A stretch of DNA of 64,000 nucleotides from Cycas panzhihuaensis. Its lineage: Eukaryota > Cycadophyta. The notes beneath the pieces are model-generated. The model saw only the letters and a program-made list of their open reading frames with translations. It was not told the origin of the DNA and searched no databases. Position numbers and translations under genes: made by a program. Of this stretch, positions 22,214-32,576 are shown in pieces. Location of the stretch: positions 224,757,741 to 224,821,740 of the forward strand of contig CM041465.1 in the NCBI GenBank assembly GCA_023213395.1, in the 5' to 3' direction. The number at the start of each line of letters is the position of its first letter. The stretch's first letter is position 1.

Positions 22214-23100
22214 TAGCCATTATGCATGCCATCCAACAGTGGCGACAGTATTTGCTAGGAAATAAATTTATCGTCAAGACTGATCACGGCAGTTTGAAAT
22301 ATTTCTTGAATAAAAAATCTTTAATAGATAAACATCAAAAGTGGGTGAGCAGATTACAAGCATTTGACTTTTCGATGGTTTACAAGAAAGGAAAGGAGAA
22401 CATCATCGCAGACGTATTATCAAGATCCGTAGCAGAAGATCATGAAGAGGATAAAGCATCATTAAAAGCCATTACCATAATTAACCCAGCATGGACAGAG
22501 GAACTAGTCAAAGGTTATGATAAGGATGCTCATTCTCAAAAGGCGCTACAAGAAATCAAGGAAGGACTTAATACCAAGTACTCTCTCCAAGGAAATTTAA
22601 TCTTGCGAAAAGGTAAGATGCTAGTGCCTGTAGCAACAACAATCAAATCAAAGATCTTAGAGGAGGCCCATGCGTCACCAGTGGGAGGCCATACAGGAAT
22701 AGACAAAACTTATCACAAAATTCTAGAAAATTTCTTCTGGAAAGGAATGAAAGAAGAAATACAGAAGTTTGTAGCAGAATGTGATCACTGCCAGAGAAAC
22801 ATAGGAGAGAATGTAAAAGTTCCAGGTCTTCTTTAGCCTCTACCGATTTCGAAACAAGGATGGGAGGAGATATCTATGGACTTCATCACAGGGCTACCAA
22901 AATCAGAAGGTAAGGATACCATTTTTGTTGTTGTGGATCGACTAACCAAATATGCACATTTTAGGGGAACTCAAGCAATAGCAAAAGCTCCTCAAATAGC
23001 AGATTTATTCATCAAGGAGATATATCGTCTCCATGGGTTTCCAAAAGTGATAGTTAGTGATCGCGATCCCAAATTCACCAGTCATTTCTGGCAATAATTG
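22214..23100 (+). pseudogene. Chr2 RNase H end and integrase, N-terminal part and first core half
   Basis: Begins [19 protein letters not shown], the last third of RNase H. The integrase zinc finger has H, H, C, C in HASPVGGHTGID and CDHCQRN. Core Asp at 22879-22881 (MDFITGLP) and Asp at 23059-23061 (VSDRDPKF). TAG at 22834 stands where Chr1 and Chr4 indicate Gln, and TAA at 23095 interrupts WQELF. Otherwise this is a well preserved stretch. Confidence 0.92.
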
Positions 23101-23904
23101 TTTAGATTGGTAGGCACAAAGCTTAATACGAGTTCTGCGTATTATCCACAATCAGACGGTCAGACAGAAGCCGTAAATAAATGCATAGATGGGTATTTAT
23201 GTAATTTCATCACTCAAAGCCCACAGCGGTGGCACAAATGGCTTCATTTAGCAGAATGGTGCTACAATACAACTTACCACACTTCTGCCAGGATGTTCCC
23301 TTTTCAAGCATTATATGGATTTGAATCGCCATCCATTCTTAATTGCACCCAACCATCCAAAGTACAATCAATTGAAGAGTATCAACAACAATCAAGGCAG
23401 ATACTGGATACCTTAAAAGATAACTTGAACTTAGCTCGTAATCGAATGAAGCAACAAGCTAATCTTCAAAGAACAAAGCATACATTCAAGGTAGGAGACT
23501 GGGTTTTTCTGTGATTACAACCCTACAAGCAAAATAGCCTAAAACAAACAAGGTGAAATAAACTTCAATCAAAATTTTTTGGACCCTATAAAATCTTGGC
23601 TAAAATTGGAGATGTAGCCTACAAATTAGAGCTTCCCCCAGATTGCCGAATACACAATACATTCCACATTTCTTGCCTTAAGAGGAAGTTAGGAGAAAGG
23701 GTACCAATCTAGACAAAACTTCCAATATTAGATGAGGAAGGAGGACTATCAGTTGAACTAGAAGGTATCCTTTAGAAACATACCAAAAGGTTGCGTTCTC
23801 GTGAAATCACAGAATACCTTATCAAATGGAAAGCAATAGATAACAGTGAAGCCACATGGGAATCTGAAGAATGGATACAGCGGTACCAAAATTTACACAT
23901 GCTT
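23098..23904 (+). pseudogene. Chr2 integrase second half and chromodomain
   Basis: Catalytic Glu at 23167-23169 (GQTEAVNKC). C-terminal segment VGDWVFL then FFGPYKILAKIGDVAYKLELP. The chromodomain occupies about 23779-23904 (KRLRSREITEYLIKWK, ATWESEEWIQRY), with the aromatic and acidic residues of the fold visible. Stops: TGA 23512, TAG 23710 and 23773. The C-terminal chromodomain marks the element as a chromovirus. Confidence 0.92.
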
Positions 23905-23923
23905 TGAGGGCAAAGCATGTTTT

Positions 23924-23938
23924 GAGGGGGGGGGGGAG
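23924..23938 (+). other. Chr2 polypurine tract
   Basis: An uninterrupted purine run (GAGGGGG... ending GGGAG) three bases before the 3' LTR. It is longer in G than the equivalent tracts of Chr1 and Chr5, suggesting slippage. Confidence 0.85.
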
Positions 23939-23941
23939 ACT

Positions 23942-24499
23942 TGTAGCATTCTAAAATATGGTCAAAAATATGGCTTATGACCATTCAAATCGAAGGTCTC
24001 TGAATGATGATTCCAACGATCCAATTGAAAGTTAATTCCGACATCTATATCAAAAGTTACGACTATTTTAAGTCAACGTACCAGTTTTTGGAGAAGTTCT
24101 GGCCAACTTCTATTTGAGCAGTATTAAGAAGAATATCACCTTTTATGGCCGACTTCTATTACTATCCTTTGGCCGCCTATTTAAGGAGGATTTGCGGCCT
24201 CATTTGATCATCATCGGAGAAGTTTTGGACTGCAGTATTTTCGGCCCTTTTGGGGAGCTTTGTGGAGGGAACCTTGCCTCGAAGAGGGATTCTTTAGCAT
24301 TAGTAATTTGCGGAATCTTTTGGTAATCTTGTATCTATTCGGTTTATATTTATTTCATACCACTTTATATTTGTATGTCATAAGTATTCAAGTGGATTTG
24401 CATTATTGCTCTCTTGATTGGATATTTTGCAAGTGCATTTGGTGGATATTTTGTCTACTTTTGTAAAGTTTCTTAGAAGAATTCTGTAAGATTGCTACA
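23942..24499 (+). repeat. Chr2 3' LTR (558 bp)
   Basis: TGTAGCATTC to GATTGCTACA, followed by TGTTC. It differs from the 5' LTR by scattered substitutions plus the 27-bp loss at the 5' copy start. Shares cctcgaagagggattc with Chr1. Confidence 0.94.
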
Positions 24500-24504
24500 T
24501 GTTC

Positions 24505-24692
24505 GCGCACGCGCACGCACACACACACACATATATATGTATATGTGTGTATATGTATATGAAAAGCTTAGTCCTCAGTGGGCAAGTCTTGGTAAATTCT
24601 ACTCTTGGTACCACTCAAAAAGCCTAGAATGAGTGTTGGAATGGTTTAGATAGGTGAGAATGGTTTATATATATATATATATATATATATAA

Positions 24693-24775
<83 letters not shown>

Positions 24776-25065
24776 TACACGCAAGAAACTTAGCCCTTAG
24801 TGGGCAAACCAAGGTAGAACATACTTTTGGTATCCTTTAACAACCTAGAAGGATTGTTGGAATGGTTTAGATAGGTGAGAATGACCACAATAGAAGAGAT
24901 ATGCTCTCAGAGAACAACTGGAACAATTTATATAGTGAGTGGCAGTTGCAACAAAAAATAATGTTCTTAGGAAATGGCTTCACTAGAGAGTAACGACTTG
25001 AGATATGGAACATAATGTATCAACAATACAAGTGGGAACAACTAGCAAGATGTTCTTGTAATGGT
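24505..25065. repeat. Microsatellite-headed repeat, units 2 and 3
   Basis: Unit 2: CG/CA/TA head (24505-24560) plus a shortened block to 24663. Unit 3: TA/ATGT/TA/GA head (24664-24780) plus a full block to about 25065. Both blocks match unit 1 (cttagtcctcagtgggcaa, gttggaatggtttagataggtgagaatg, gagtggcagttgcaac, aactagcaagatgttc). Chr2 inserted exactly between units 1 and 2. Confidence 0.75.
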
Positions 25066-25263
25066 TGATACAGTGGGAACGGCATTAGTAATAGCTTCAA
25101 TAGTATGGAATGCTATAGGAAAAACATGGTACAGCTGTAGCAAAAAGGTGGGAACAACTAGCAAGATGTTTCGTAATGGTTAATACAGTGGGAATGGCAT
25201 TAGTAATAGCTTCAATAGTATGGAATGCCATAAGGAAAACATGGTATAACTATAGCAAAATTG
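25032..25263. repeat. Tandem duplication, 2 x about 116 bp
   Basis: gtgggaacaactagcaagatg begins at 25032 and again at 25148. Both units then share aatggttgatacagtggga-type, cattagtaatagcttcaat and aaaacatggta blocks, with small differences. It overlaps the end of repeat unit 3. Confidence 0.85.
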
Positions 25264-26104
25264 AAGTGTTGGATTTGTATAGAAGTACAAAGATATAAAG
25301 CATAAGCATCATCATTGGTTAATTATGTAATATGTAATAATGCAATTTGTTATTAAAAGTCAAGAGTCTCAAATCACAAGTGGCATCTCTTGGTGAATAG
25401 ACTGACGTGGCCATGGAGTGAACAGGCAGCATTGGGATAGTTGGTATGCCAATCTATAGCCAACATTTGTTATGTTGCCGAAGTTTTCAACCATAGAATC
25501 AAACCTAATTTTCACTTTAGGAAGTTCATAACCAAAATACCAAAGACCTTGGTTGTCGATGAGACTACGGGTTATAACTAAAGCCTCGATAGCCAGGGGT
25601 CTTTCCAATGTCACCAAAGAAGCCTTTGAATAAAAGGAAAGTTTAATCGAGTCATGAGAGCATGATAAGTTGGGCTTAGGAGAATAAGATTTGTAAGATA
25701 AAAGAGGACAATACTCTCAATAAGCAAAGCCAAGGGTAGGCCAGCCAATAAATCAGGAGATGATGGAAAGAAGCAAGACACAATAACTGGTAGAGACCTC
25801 AATATGTCAACATTGGAAGAAACCCTTGAAGTGGGAAAAGTCCATTTATCATAATCTTGCAAGGCCCCAAGACAGGAAGAGATAAACCTTGATTAGGAAA
25901 CAATGATGTGTTTGAGAGCTAATGTGACAACTAAAAAAGGTTGAAACTTTGCTTGGCTTGTAAGTGCACTTTGGAATATTTTCACCCTAACTACCCACAC
26001 TTGGTTTCCTCACTCTCATAGGCTTATGCATCTTGACCCAACTTGAACGCTCGCTTGTTGTACATTTTGTTTCTAGAACCCCTGAATGACGTCTATGTCA
26101 ATGC
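25264..26104. other. Unassigned DNA left of Cop3, with a possible minus-strand coding remnant
   Basis: Two neighbouring minus-strand frames, 25611-25862 (starts MQDYDKWTFPTSRV) and 25369-25617 (QGLWYFGYELPKVKIRFD), would join into about 160 codons with one frameshift near 25614. No domain is recognised. The right end (25969-26082) resembles 33551-33664 beyond Cop3. TCTAT at 26105-26109 is the Cop3 target duplication. Confidence 0.45.
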
Positions 26105-26109
26105 TCTAT

Positions 26110-26665
26110 TGTTAAACCTTATGTTTACATGTTAAGGTTATGTACTTCAATTTTTATGTAATATGTGTACTTTTGTACTTTAGGGGTGACTTATCACTTA
26201 AGTGATAAAGTGCACACCCACATTCTTTCTAGTGACAAAACGTTGTCACTAAAGGGTCAAATGGACCCTCATGCATTTTTGCTCACATGAGAGCCCAAAA
26301 GGACACATGTCCTACATGCAAGGCATGTATCTTGGATGTTTGACACTTGTCAAACATCCAAGGCCTTAGGTCTCTCATCTCACTCTATATAATGAGACCT
26401 CTCCTCATTGTCTCATATGAGAGTTGAGTCAGTATTGTTATCTTTGTCGGTTTGCTAATCAAACTGTTTATTCTTTTGGAGGTTGGACCAATTCCAACTC
26501 CACACATTGGGTATCATTTCTCTTGCTCCTTCATTTTATGCTTTGTCTCTTATGCTTTCTTTCATCTTGAGAGTATTATACTTGTTAAGTATTTGTGCTT
26601 CTAGAACTAGAGTGATCTTAGCTTCTAGATCTTGGGACTGTGAGGCCATTAGGCCTCTTTTCACA
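26110..26665 (+). repeat. Cop3 5' LTR (556 bp)
   Basis: TGTTAAACC to TTTTCACA. The boundaries are fixed by the TCTAT duplication on the left and the PBS on the right. It pairs with the LTR at 32571. Confidence 0.96.
26191..26392 (+). promoter_or_regulatory. Cop3 U3 palindrome cluster and TATA box
   Basis: Three inverted repeats precede the TATA box: TTATCACTTAAGTGATAA (26191-26208, perfect 18 bp), a TAGTGAC/GTCACTA dyad (26230-26251), and CTTGGATGTTTGAC-ACTT-GTCAAACATCCAAG (26331-26362, 14-bp stem). TATATAA follows at 26386-26392. All three recur in the other Cop LTRs. Promoter function is expected for U3; a regulatory role of the dyads is inference. Confidence 0.7.
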
Positions 26666-26667
26666 TT

Positions 26668-26679
26668 TGGTATTAGAGC
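26668..26679 (+). other. Cop3 primer binding site
   Basis: TGGTATTAGAGC, one base off the initiator-Met tRNA complement (C to T), right after the LTR. Confidence 0.9.
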
Positions 26680-28690
26680 AAGAGGAGACTAGTTCCCTTT
26701 GTTCTGTTTGCTGCTGCTTAAGGAAATTCAAAGAAGGGCTTCAAACCCTTGGTGACGACCTTCGCCCTCCGAAGGCGATCTAAGGTTTGTTTGAGACCAT
26801 TTTCTTGCAGGTTTAAGCTTCTGGAGTAGCATTGAAAGGCTGGATCACTCCATATTCAGATCTGAATTTTTTTTTCAGATCACCTTCAAGGGTTTTGAGC
26901 AAGTTTACTCACGTTTTTTATACTTTTTCTACTAAAATCTACATTTTTTAGCTAATTTTTTTCTCACATTTGGGTGTTGAGCTATTCTCTATCTATTTGA
27001 AGCTCTCAGACTGAATTTATTTGAAGTTTGAGGACCCTTGCAGGCTGTGAATCAATTTCTGGGCATTTTCAGCCTTGAGACCCCACTCAAAAAGCATAAA
27101 AAATTACTGTTTTTCACCCTTTTTTCTCATATCAAGCTGGTTGTCCACATACTGACCCTGCATGCAACTGTAGCAGACTTAAGGGAAGAGTTTTAGTGAT
27201 TAATACGAGGGTTTAAAACCCCGAACAGCCATACAACTCCAGTTTTCCTTTCTCAAGGACATGTAACCAGCCATAACTTCAATTACTTGCAGCTTTTTGC
27301 ACACTTGACGAAAAGCCTTGAGATTTTAGAGGGAGTTGGATACCACTTGGGCACCCCTCCTCCTGAATTTTCAGCACAAACCGAGGTCTCTACACACTGT
27401 TCTCATCATTTGCGTGTCCACGGGAGCCGCCCAAGTCATGCTACCATGAATGACCTTTTTTTTTATTTTGAAAAAAACAAATCAAACTTTTGATTTTTGA
27501 ACCTTATGTTATACTTTTAAGAATATTTCTCTAAATATTGTTGGCTGGATATTAAAATTTCTAGGTTTAAGTCCTCAATCAAGGCTCCCTGCGTGGTGTT
27601 CTTGCTGCTCAAATTTGCTAAAAAAAAAAAAAAAAAAATTTGAATTTCAGCCTTTGTTTTTGGCTCTTTAAGCTTTTTTAACACTTAATTAATGTTGCAT
27701 AAGTGTTAATTGACTTAAGTGAAGTGATTTTAAGTGTTTGCATATTGTAAAAGTGATATTTATCACTATTTTCAAACACTTTTTTAAGGCACCTTGCATG
27801 GTGACCTATTGCCCTTAGTCACAAAAAGGGCTCAAAAAACACTTTGTACTTAATAAAATCACTTGTTTTTTGATCGTTGGGACTATTTTAAAGTCCCAAC
27901 ACTTGGTGCTCGGTGTCCTATTTTGCAAGTGGTTCTCTTACATTCACTTTTCAGCATTAAAAGGAACCCATTTGTATCTTCATCACAAGTTTTGCCTTGC
28001 TTCATTGAGTACTTAAGCACATTTTTCAAAGTACTTTTTTTGCAAAACTCATTGTGATCAAGCATCTGTTTTTTACTTGGATCAACATAAGCACTACACT
28101 TCATTAAAGTACTCATTGTAATAACACTTCAAGTGTTCATATTGATGTACTAAAATTGCTTCCTTTTGAAGCCACTCTTTTATTGTAAAGCTTAAGCATT
28201 CTTATAAGTACATCATCCAAGTAAAATAAATCTAAGTTCACTTTAAAACTGCTAAAAAGTGATTTAAAATCTTGTTGGAGAGGCCCAAAAAAGGTTCAAA
28301 CCTTGCCTCTAAATTAAGCTTAAGCTTGGTGCATTCCCTGGGGGACCAACCGACCATACGGTCAGTGCGCGACAATTAAGGTTGCTTGAGGGAAAGGAGG
28401 TTCGAAAACGGTGTTATTGAAATGTGAATCCTGTGGAAAGCATGGTACGTCCATGCAGATCAACCCTACCTGCCTTGTCCTAGATTTATCTTGGCCAACT
28501 GTTGGATCTCCTCTATAAGATCAGAGTTGGACCAACTCCATAGCCTAGTCCTCCACCCATTATCATTCTATTCAGTTGTTGGATCTTCTAGTAAGATCAG
28601 GACTGTTGGTTTCGTTAGAAGGTGGAACTTAAGCGATGAAAGCTTTGAGTCTCCAAGTTATCTGCTAGCTTCAAGCCTTATAACTGAAAC
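26680..28690 (+). other. Cop3 long untranslated leader
   Basis: Non-coding, 2.0 kb, aligned with Cop2 end to end. Hairpin at 27876-27900; dyad GACCATACGGTC at 28352-28363 (one mismatch to the Cop2 palindrome); CATGG-TACGT-CCATG at 28441-28455. A-tract at about 27621-27638. No ATG-initiated ORF of note is conserved. Confidence 0.82.
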
Positions 28691-29200
28691 ATGGCTGCTA
28701 TCAACATGCTAAATGCATGCACCATTCGATTAATAGGTCAAGATAACTATAAAAAATGGAAGAGACTCACTCAGAATTTGCTGATCATGAATGAATTTTG
28801 GAGTTATGTTTCTGGAAGACTACCTCAACTCGCACTGCTGTCAATGGCAATGCAACTGTGCAACCTGATGATGCTTTAGTTGCTGCTTGGGAAGCCAAAG
28901 ATGAAATCGCTTTGGCATTCCTTCATATGATTGTTGATGTACATGTGGATCGAAACATTGCTTGTGCTAAAACTTCTAAGGAAGCTTGGGACATTTTGTC
29001 CTCATTGTATGAAAGGCGAGATGAAGCTCGCATTTTAATGGTTAAAGCCAAATTGTATTCTGTAAAGGTTGTCAAGCCCATGTCGGCTTTTCTTTCCTCC
29101 ATCAAAGCAGTTTGGGAACATGAACATTGGGTCTTCAAGGACCAATGTTGTATGTCATTATTGTGGCAAACCTGGCCACATAGCACCTGATTGTCGAAAA
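28691..29200 (+). pseudogene. gag: Cop3 gag with internal deletion
   Basis: ATG 28691 (MAAINMLNACTIRLIGQDNY). A shift near 28850 moves reading to the frame of AAWEAKDEIALAFLHM. At about 29101 the sequence jumps from SAFLSSI to the segment before the zinc knuckle, losing about 270 bp present in Cop2 (14449-14718) and returning to the first frame. Knuckle CHYCGKPGHIAPDC at 29153-29194. Central gag is missing, so no normal particle protein can be made. Confidence 0.88.
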
Positions 29201-30325
29201 AAGGAAGCAGATCTACGTCAACAGCAGCAACAACCACGTCAACCAAATCAGCGACAACAGCAACCTCCTCGACCAAATCGAGGTGCCTATCGAGGAGGTG
29301 AAAGAGGAAGGGGGGGTTTTAGAGGTGGCAATCAACACCACTTTAATCAGTTTGCAGATGAAGACAAACTGTTTTGTGCATATCAAACATCCAAGGTTGA
29401 TGAAACTTGGATTATTGATTCTGGAGCTTCACAACACATGACTGGAAGGGAAGAGCTCCTCACCGACATCAAGGAAGGTAAAGGTCAATCAGTGACCTTT
29501 GGAAACAATCAATCTATTAACATTTCTGGAATAGGCACCATAACTCCATTTCATTCTTCATCAAATCCTTCCTCTTCATTTCCCGATGGCAATGCCTACT
29601 TCATACCTTCAATGGACAAGAACTTACTATCTGTTAGCAAGTTGGACAAGCAACAGATGAGTGTCTTGTTCAGAAATGGGAAATGTGTAATCAGTGACAA
29701 AGATGACCAAGTGGTAGCTGTTGGATATGAGGATCAAGGCCTCTACAAATTGGATGCAAATAATATAACACTTGATTCTGTTTACTCTAGTTCAATCATC
29801 ACTCCATACTTGTCCAAGATGCAACTTTGGCATCAATGTCTAGGCCATTTGAGCTTAGACAATTTAAGGCAGATGATCAACAAGAATATGGTACATGGGC
29901 TTCCAAAGATCTATGGCATAAAATGTCTTTGTGAAGCGTGCATTATGGGGACTCAACATCGCTTGCCTTTCCCTAAAGGCAAAGCATGGTGTGCATCACA
30001 TCCTTTGCAGCTGGGACACTCAGATTTGTGTGGACCTATGTCCACTGCATCTTTTGGAGGAGCTTTGTATTACATCTCCTTCATTGATGACTTTTCTCAC
30101 AAAGTCTGGGTCTACTTCATCAAGCACAAGTCTGAAGCTTTTTCTAAATTCAAAGAATTCAAGCTTGAAGTAGAAAACGAGTCTGGCCACTCAATCAAAA
30201 CATTAAGGACAGACAATGGAGGTGAATTTACTTCAAATGAATTCACCCAATACTGTAAGGATAATGGCATTCGGAGACAACTAACTATTCCTCACACTCC
30301 TCAACAAAATGAGGTCTCTGAGTGA
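29201..30325 (+). pseudogene. Cop3 gag linker, protease and integrase core
   Basis: A single open stretch (frame open from 29069). Gln/Pro then Gly/Arg-rich linker (RGGERGRGGFRGG), protease WIIDSGASQHMTG with Asp at 29417-29419, integrase zinc region (LWHQCLGHLSLDNL, CEACIMGTQHR), then the core with Asp 30023-30025, Asp 30212-30214 and Glu 30320-30322. TGA at 30323 follows immediately after the catalytic Glu, where Cop1 has Arg. All catalytic residues are kept, so this is the best protease/integrase of the family here. Confidence 0.92.
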
Positions 30326-30695
30326 ATGAACAGAACTTTGGATAATAAAGCCAAAGCAATGATGCATGCACAAGGACTCACTCGAGCCATCAAGGTAAGC
30401 ATTTCGCACAGCTGCCTATGTGGCCAATCGCAGTCCAACTACAACAGTCACCAATATGACACCTGAGGAGGCATGGTTTGGCAAAAATCCAACTGTCAGC
30501 CATTTGAGGACTTTTGGGTGCACTGCTTATATGCACATTCCCGATCAACAAAGGAAAAAATTAGACAAGCATAGTCTAAAATGCATATTTGTAGGATATG
30601 TCATTCATAGCAAAGCCTACAAGTTGTATGATCCTATAGGGAAGGAAATGCATCTCTTATGAGATGTCATCTTTGTTGAAGAAGATCATAAGGAG
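30326..30695 (+). pseudogene. Cop3 integrase C-terminus and linker
   Basis: Continues MNRTLDNKAKAMMHAQGLTRAIK, then shifts frame at caaggtaagc (30391-30400), compared with Cop1. In the new frame AAYVANRSPTTTVTNMTPEEAW and FGCTAYMHIPDQQRKKLDKH follow, to a TGA at 30660 that replaces Arg of LSRDV. Confidence 0.86.
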
Positions 30696-31799
30696 TTGCA
30701 AACAGCATCCATGCAACCTCCCATTGACAAAGGTAAGAAGATTGTTGAGGCCTTCCTTCCCTCTCAATCTTCTACACCATGTACATCATCTGCACCTGCT
30801 GGACCGTCTACATCAACTAATTTTTCTCCACTTGATCCAAGCACATCTTCTGTTGATCAACCACTTAGACTAGAAGATCTTGAGGTTCAAGTTACTTCGA
30901 TTCAACAGTTACCAAAATGGCACACGCAAACAGTTCAGGACAGCCACATCATTGAAGGAAAACGTCCATCAAAATATAGGCAGCAGACCAATTATGCACT
31001 TATAGCCGAAGTGCTTTGTGTTGATGAGCCTTCCACTTTTGAGGAGGCTTCTAAAAATGAAAATTGGAAGGCTGCCATGGATGAAGAAATCCATTCTATT
31101 GAAAAGAATGGTACTTGGGATTTGGTTGAATTGCCTAAACACAAACAGGCAATCAGCTGCAACTGGGTCTACAAGACCAAATTCCATTCTGATGGTTCAC
31201 TTATGCGGCAGAAGGCCCGCCTTGTGGCAAAAGGATTTAAACAAAAAGAAGGCATATACTATGAAGAAACTTTTGCACCAGTGGCAAACATGAACACCAT
31301 CAGACTCATCTTGGCCTTAGCTGCTCAATGCAAATGGCCAATCTATCAGATGGACATGAAGGGCGCTTTTCTTAATGGAGATCTTCAGGAGGAGGTACAC
31401 TTGGAGCAACCTCCCGTTTACAAAGTACAAGGCAAGGAGCATTTTGTATGTCGCCTAAAAAAGGCGTTATATGGCTTGAAACAAGCTCCAAAAGCATGGT
31501 ACTCAAAGATCGATGATTACTTCTTGAGACATGGGTTTCATCGATCTACTTCAGATCCTAATCTATATATAAAACATGAAAAGAACCATGTCGTTTTTGT
31601 TGCCTTGTATATAGATGACTTAGTGATCACTGGCAGTGACACTAAGATGATACACATTCTCCAAGATGACTTGAAGAGAAGTTTCAAGATGACAGATTTT
31701 GGACTTCTCCATTACTTTTTAGGCTTTGAGATATGGCAACAGCCAAGCTATATCTTCATCTCCCAAGCGAAATACTCTTGGGACATTTTGCGTGATTGA
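30696..31799 (+). CDS. Cop3 reverse transcriptase
   Basis: A 367-codon open frame. Residues 1-90: Ser/Pro linker (PSQSSTPCTSSAPAGPSTST). RT core from about residue 105: WKAAMDEEIHSIEKNGTW, ARLVAKGF, GAFLNGDLQEEVHLEQPP, LYGLKQAPKAWYSKIDDYF. Catalytic YIDD at 31608-31619 is intact. Ends ISQAKYSWDILRD then TGA, where the family polyprotein would continue into RNase H. It copies element RNA into DNA in the particle. A small internal change is GIYYEETF for GIDYEETF. Confidence 0.9.
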   Translation: MQTASMQPPIDKGKKIVEAFLPSQSSTPCTSSAPAGPSTSTNFSPLDPSTSSVDQPLRLEDLEVQVTSIQQLPKWHTQTVQDSHIIEGKRPSKYRQQTNYALIAEVLCVDEPSTFEEASKNENWKAAMDEEIHSIEKNGTWDLVELPKHKQAISCNWVYKTKFHSDGSLMRQKARLVAKGFKQKEGIYYEETFAPVANMNTIRLILALAAQCKWPIYQMDMKGAFLNGDLQEEVHLEQPPVYKVQGKEHFVCRLKKALYGLKQAPKAWYSKIDDYFLRHGFHRSTSDPNLYIKHEKNHVVFVALYIDDLVITGSDTKMIHILQDDLKRSFKMTDFGLLHYFLGFEIWQQPSYIFISQAKYSWDILRD

Positions 31800-32576
31800 T
31801 GATGCACGATCGCAAACCAAATACCTACACCAATGGAGAATGGATCTAAGCTTACTCTCAATGAGGAAGCTGCACCTGCAGATCCCACACTTTACCGGCA
31901 ATTGATTGGGAGCCTCATTTATCTCACCAACACTCGACCAAACATTTCATTTGCAGTTGGGATTTGTTCACGATACGTGTCTCAACCCAATCAGATACAT
32001 TGGAATGCAGCTAAACGCATACTTAAATACATCAAAGGCACATTGCAGCATGGCCTTGAGTATGCACATAATGAGAACTTCACTTTGGAAGGGTTCTCAG
32101 ATTCTGATTGGGCAGGTTGCCAAGATAGCAGGAGATCAACCTGGGGATACTGTTTTTCCCTTGGTTCAGTAGTTGTTTCGTGGAGTTGCAAGAAGCAACC
32201 CAATGTTACCTTGTCCTCCACCGAAGCAGAGTACAAAGTTGCAGTCAGCGCAGCTTGTGAGGCTATCTGGCTACGACAGATTCTTGGGGAACTTGGACTT
32301 GAGCGGGGTCACCCCACCATGATATACTGCGACAATCAAAGTGTACTCAAATTAGCCAAAAATCCAGTTTTTCATGCACGGACAAAACACATCGAGGTTC
32401 ACCATCACTTCATCAGAGAGCATGTGCAGAATGGTGAGATCAACCTCCAGTATAGACCTACAGAGGAGCAGACAGCAGATATCTTTACCAAGCCACTTGG
32501 TAGAGAAAAGTTTGTAAAATTCAAAGATGGTCTTGGTGTCCAACTTAACATTGTAAACAGTAAGGGGGGGTGTTAA
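31800..32576 (+). CDS. Cop3 RNase H
   Basis: Same frame as RT, open from 31803. Connection part IPTPMENGSKLTLNEE and ADPTLYRQLIGSLIYLTNTRP, then RNase H with Asp in FSDSDWAGC, Glu in SSTEAEY, Asp in YCDNQSVLKLA and Asp in EQTADIFTKPL. Ends NIVNSKGGC, the C-terminus overlapping the PPT and the first bases of the LTR. It degrades the RNA strand of the RNA/DNA hybrid. This is the only RNase H of this family in the window. Confidence 0.92.
32562..32570 (+). other. Cop3 polypurine tract
   Basis: AAGGGGGGG directly before the 3' LTR; it overlaps the last codons of the polyprotein. Confidence 0.92.

Larger units (their letters stand above)
19472..24499 (+). mobile_element. Chr2: Ty3/Gypsy chromovirus with RT/RNase H deletion
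   Basis: Both LTRs, PBS, gag, protease, partial RT, RNase H end, integrase, chromodomain and PPT occur in Gypsy order (RT before integrase). Target duplication TGTTC at 19467-19471 and 24500-24504. About the second half of RT and the first half of RNase H are deleted at 22210-22216. Several in-frame stops and frameshifts make it inactive. Confidence 0.95.
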
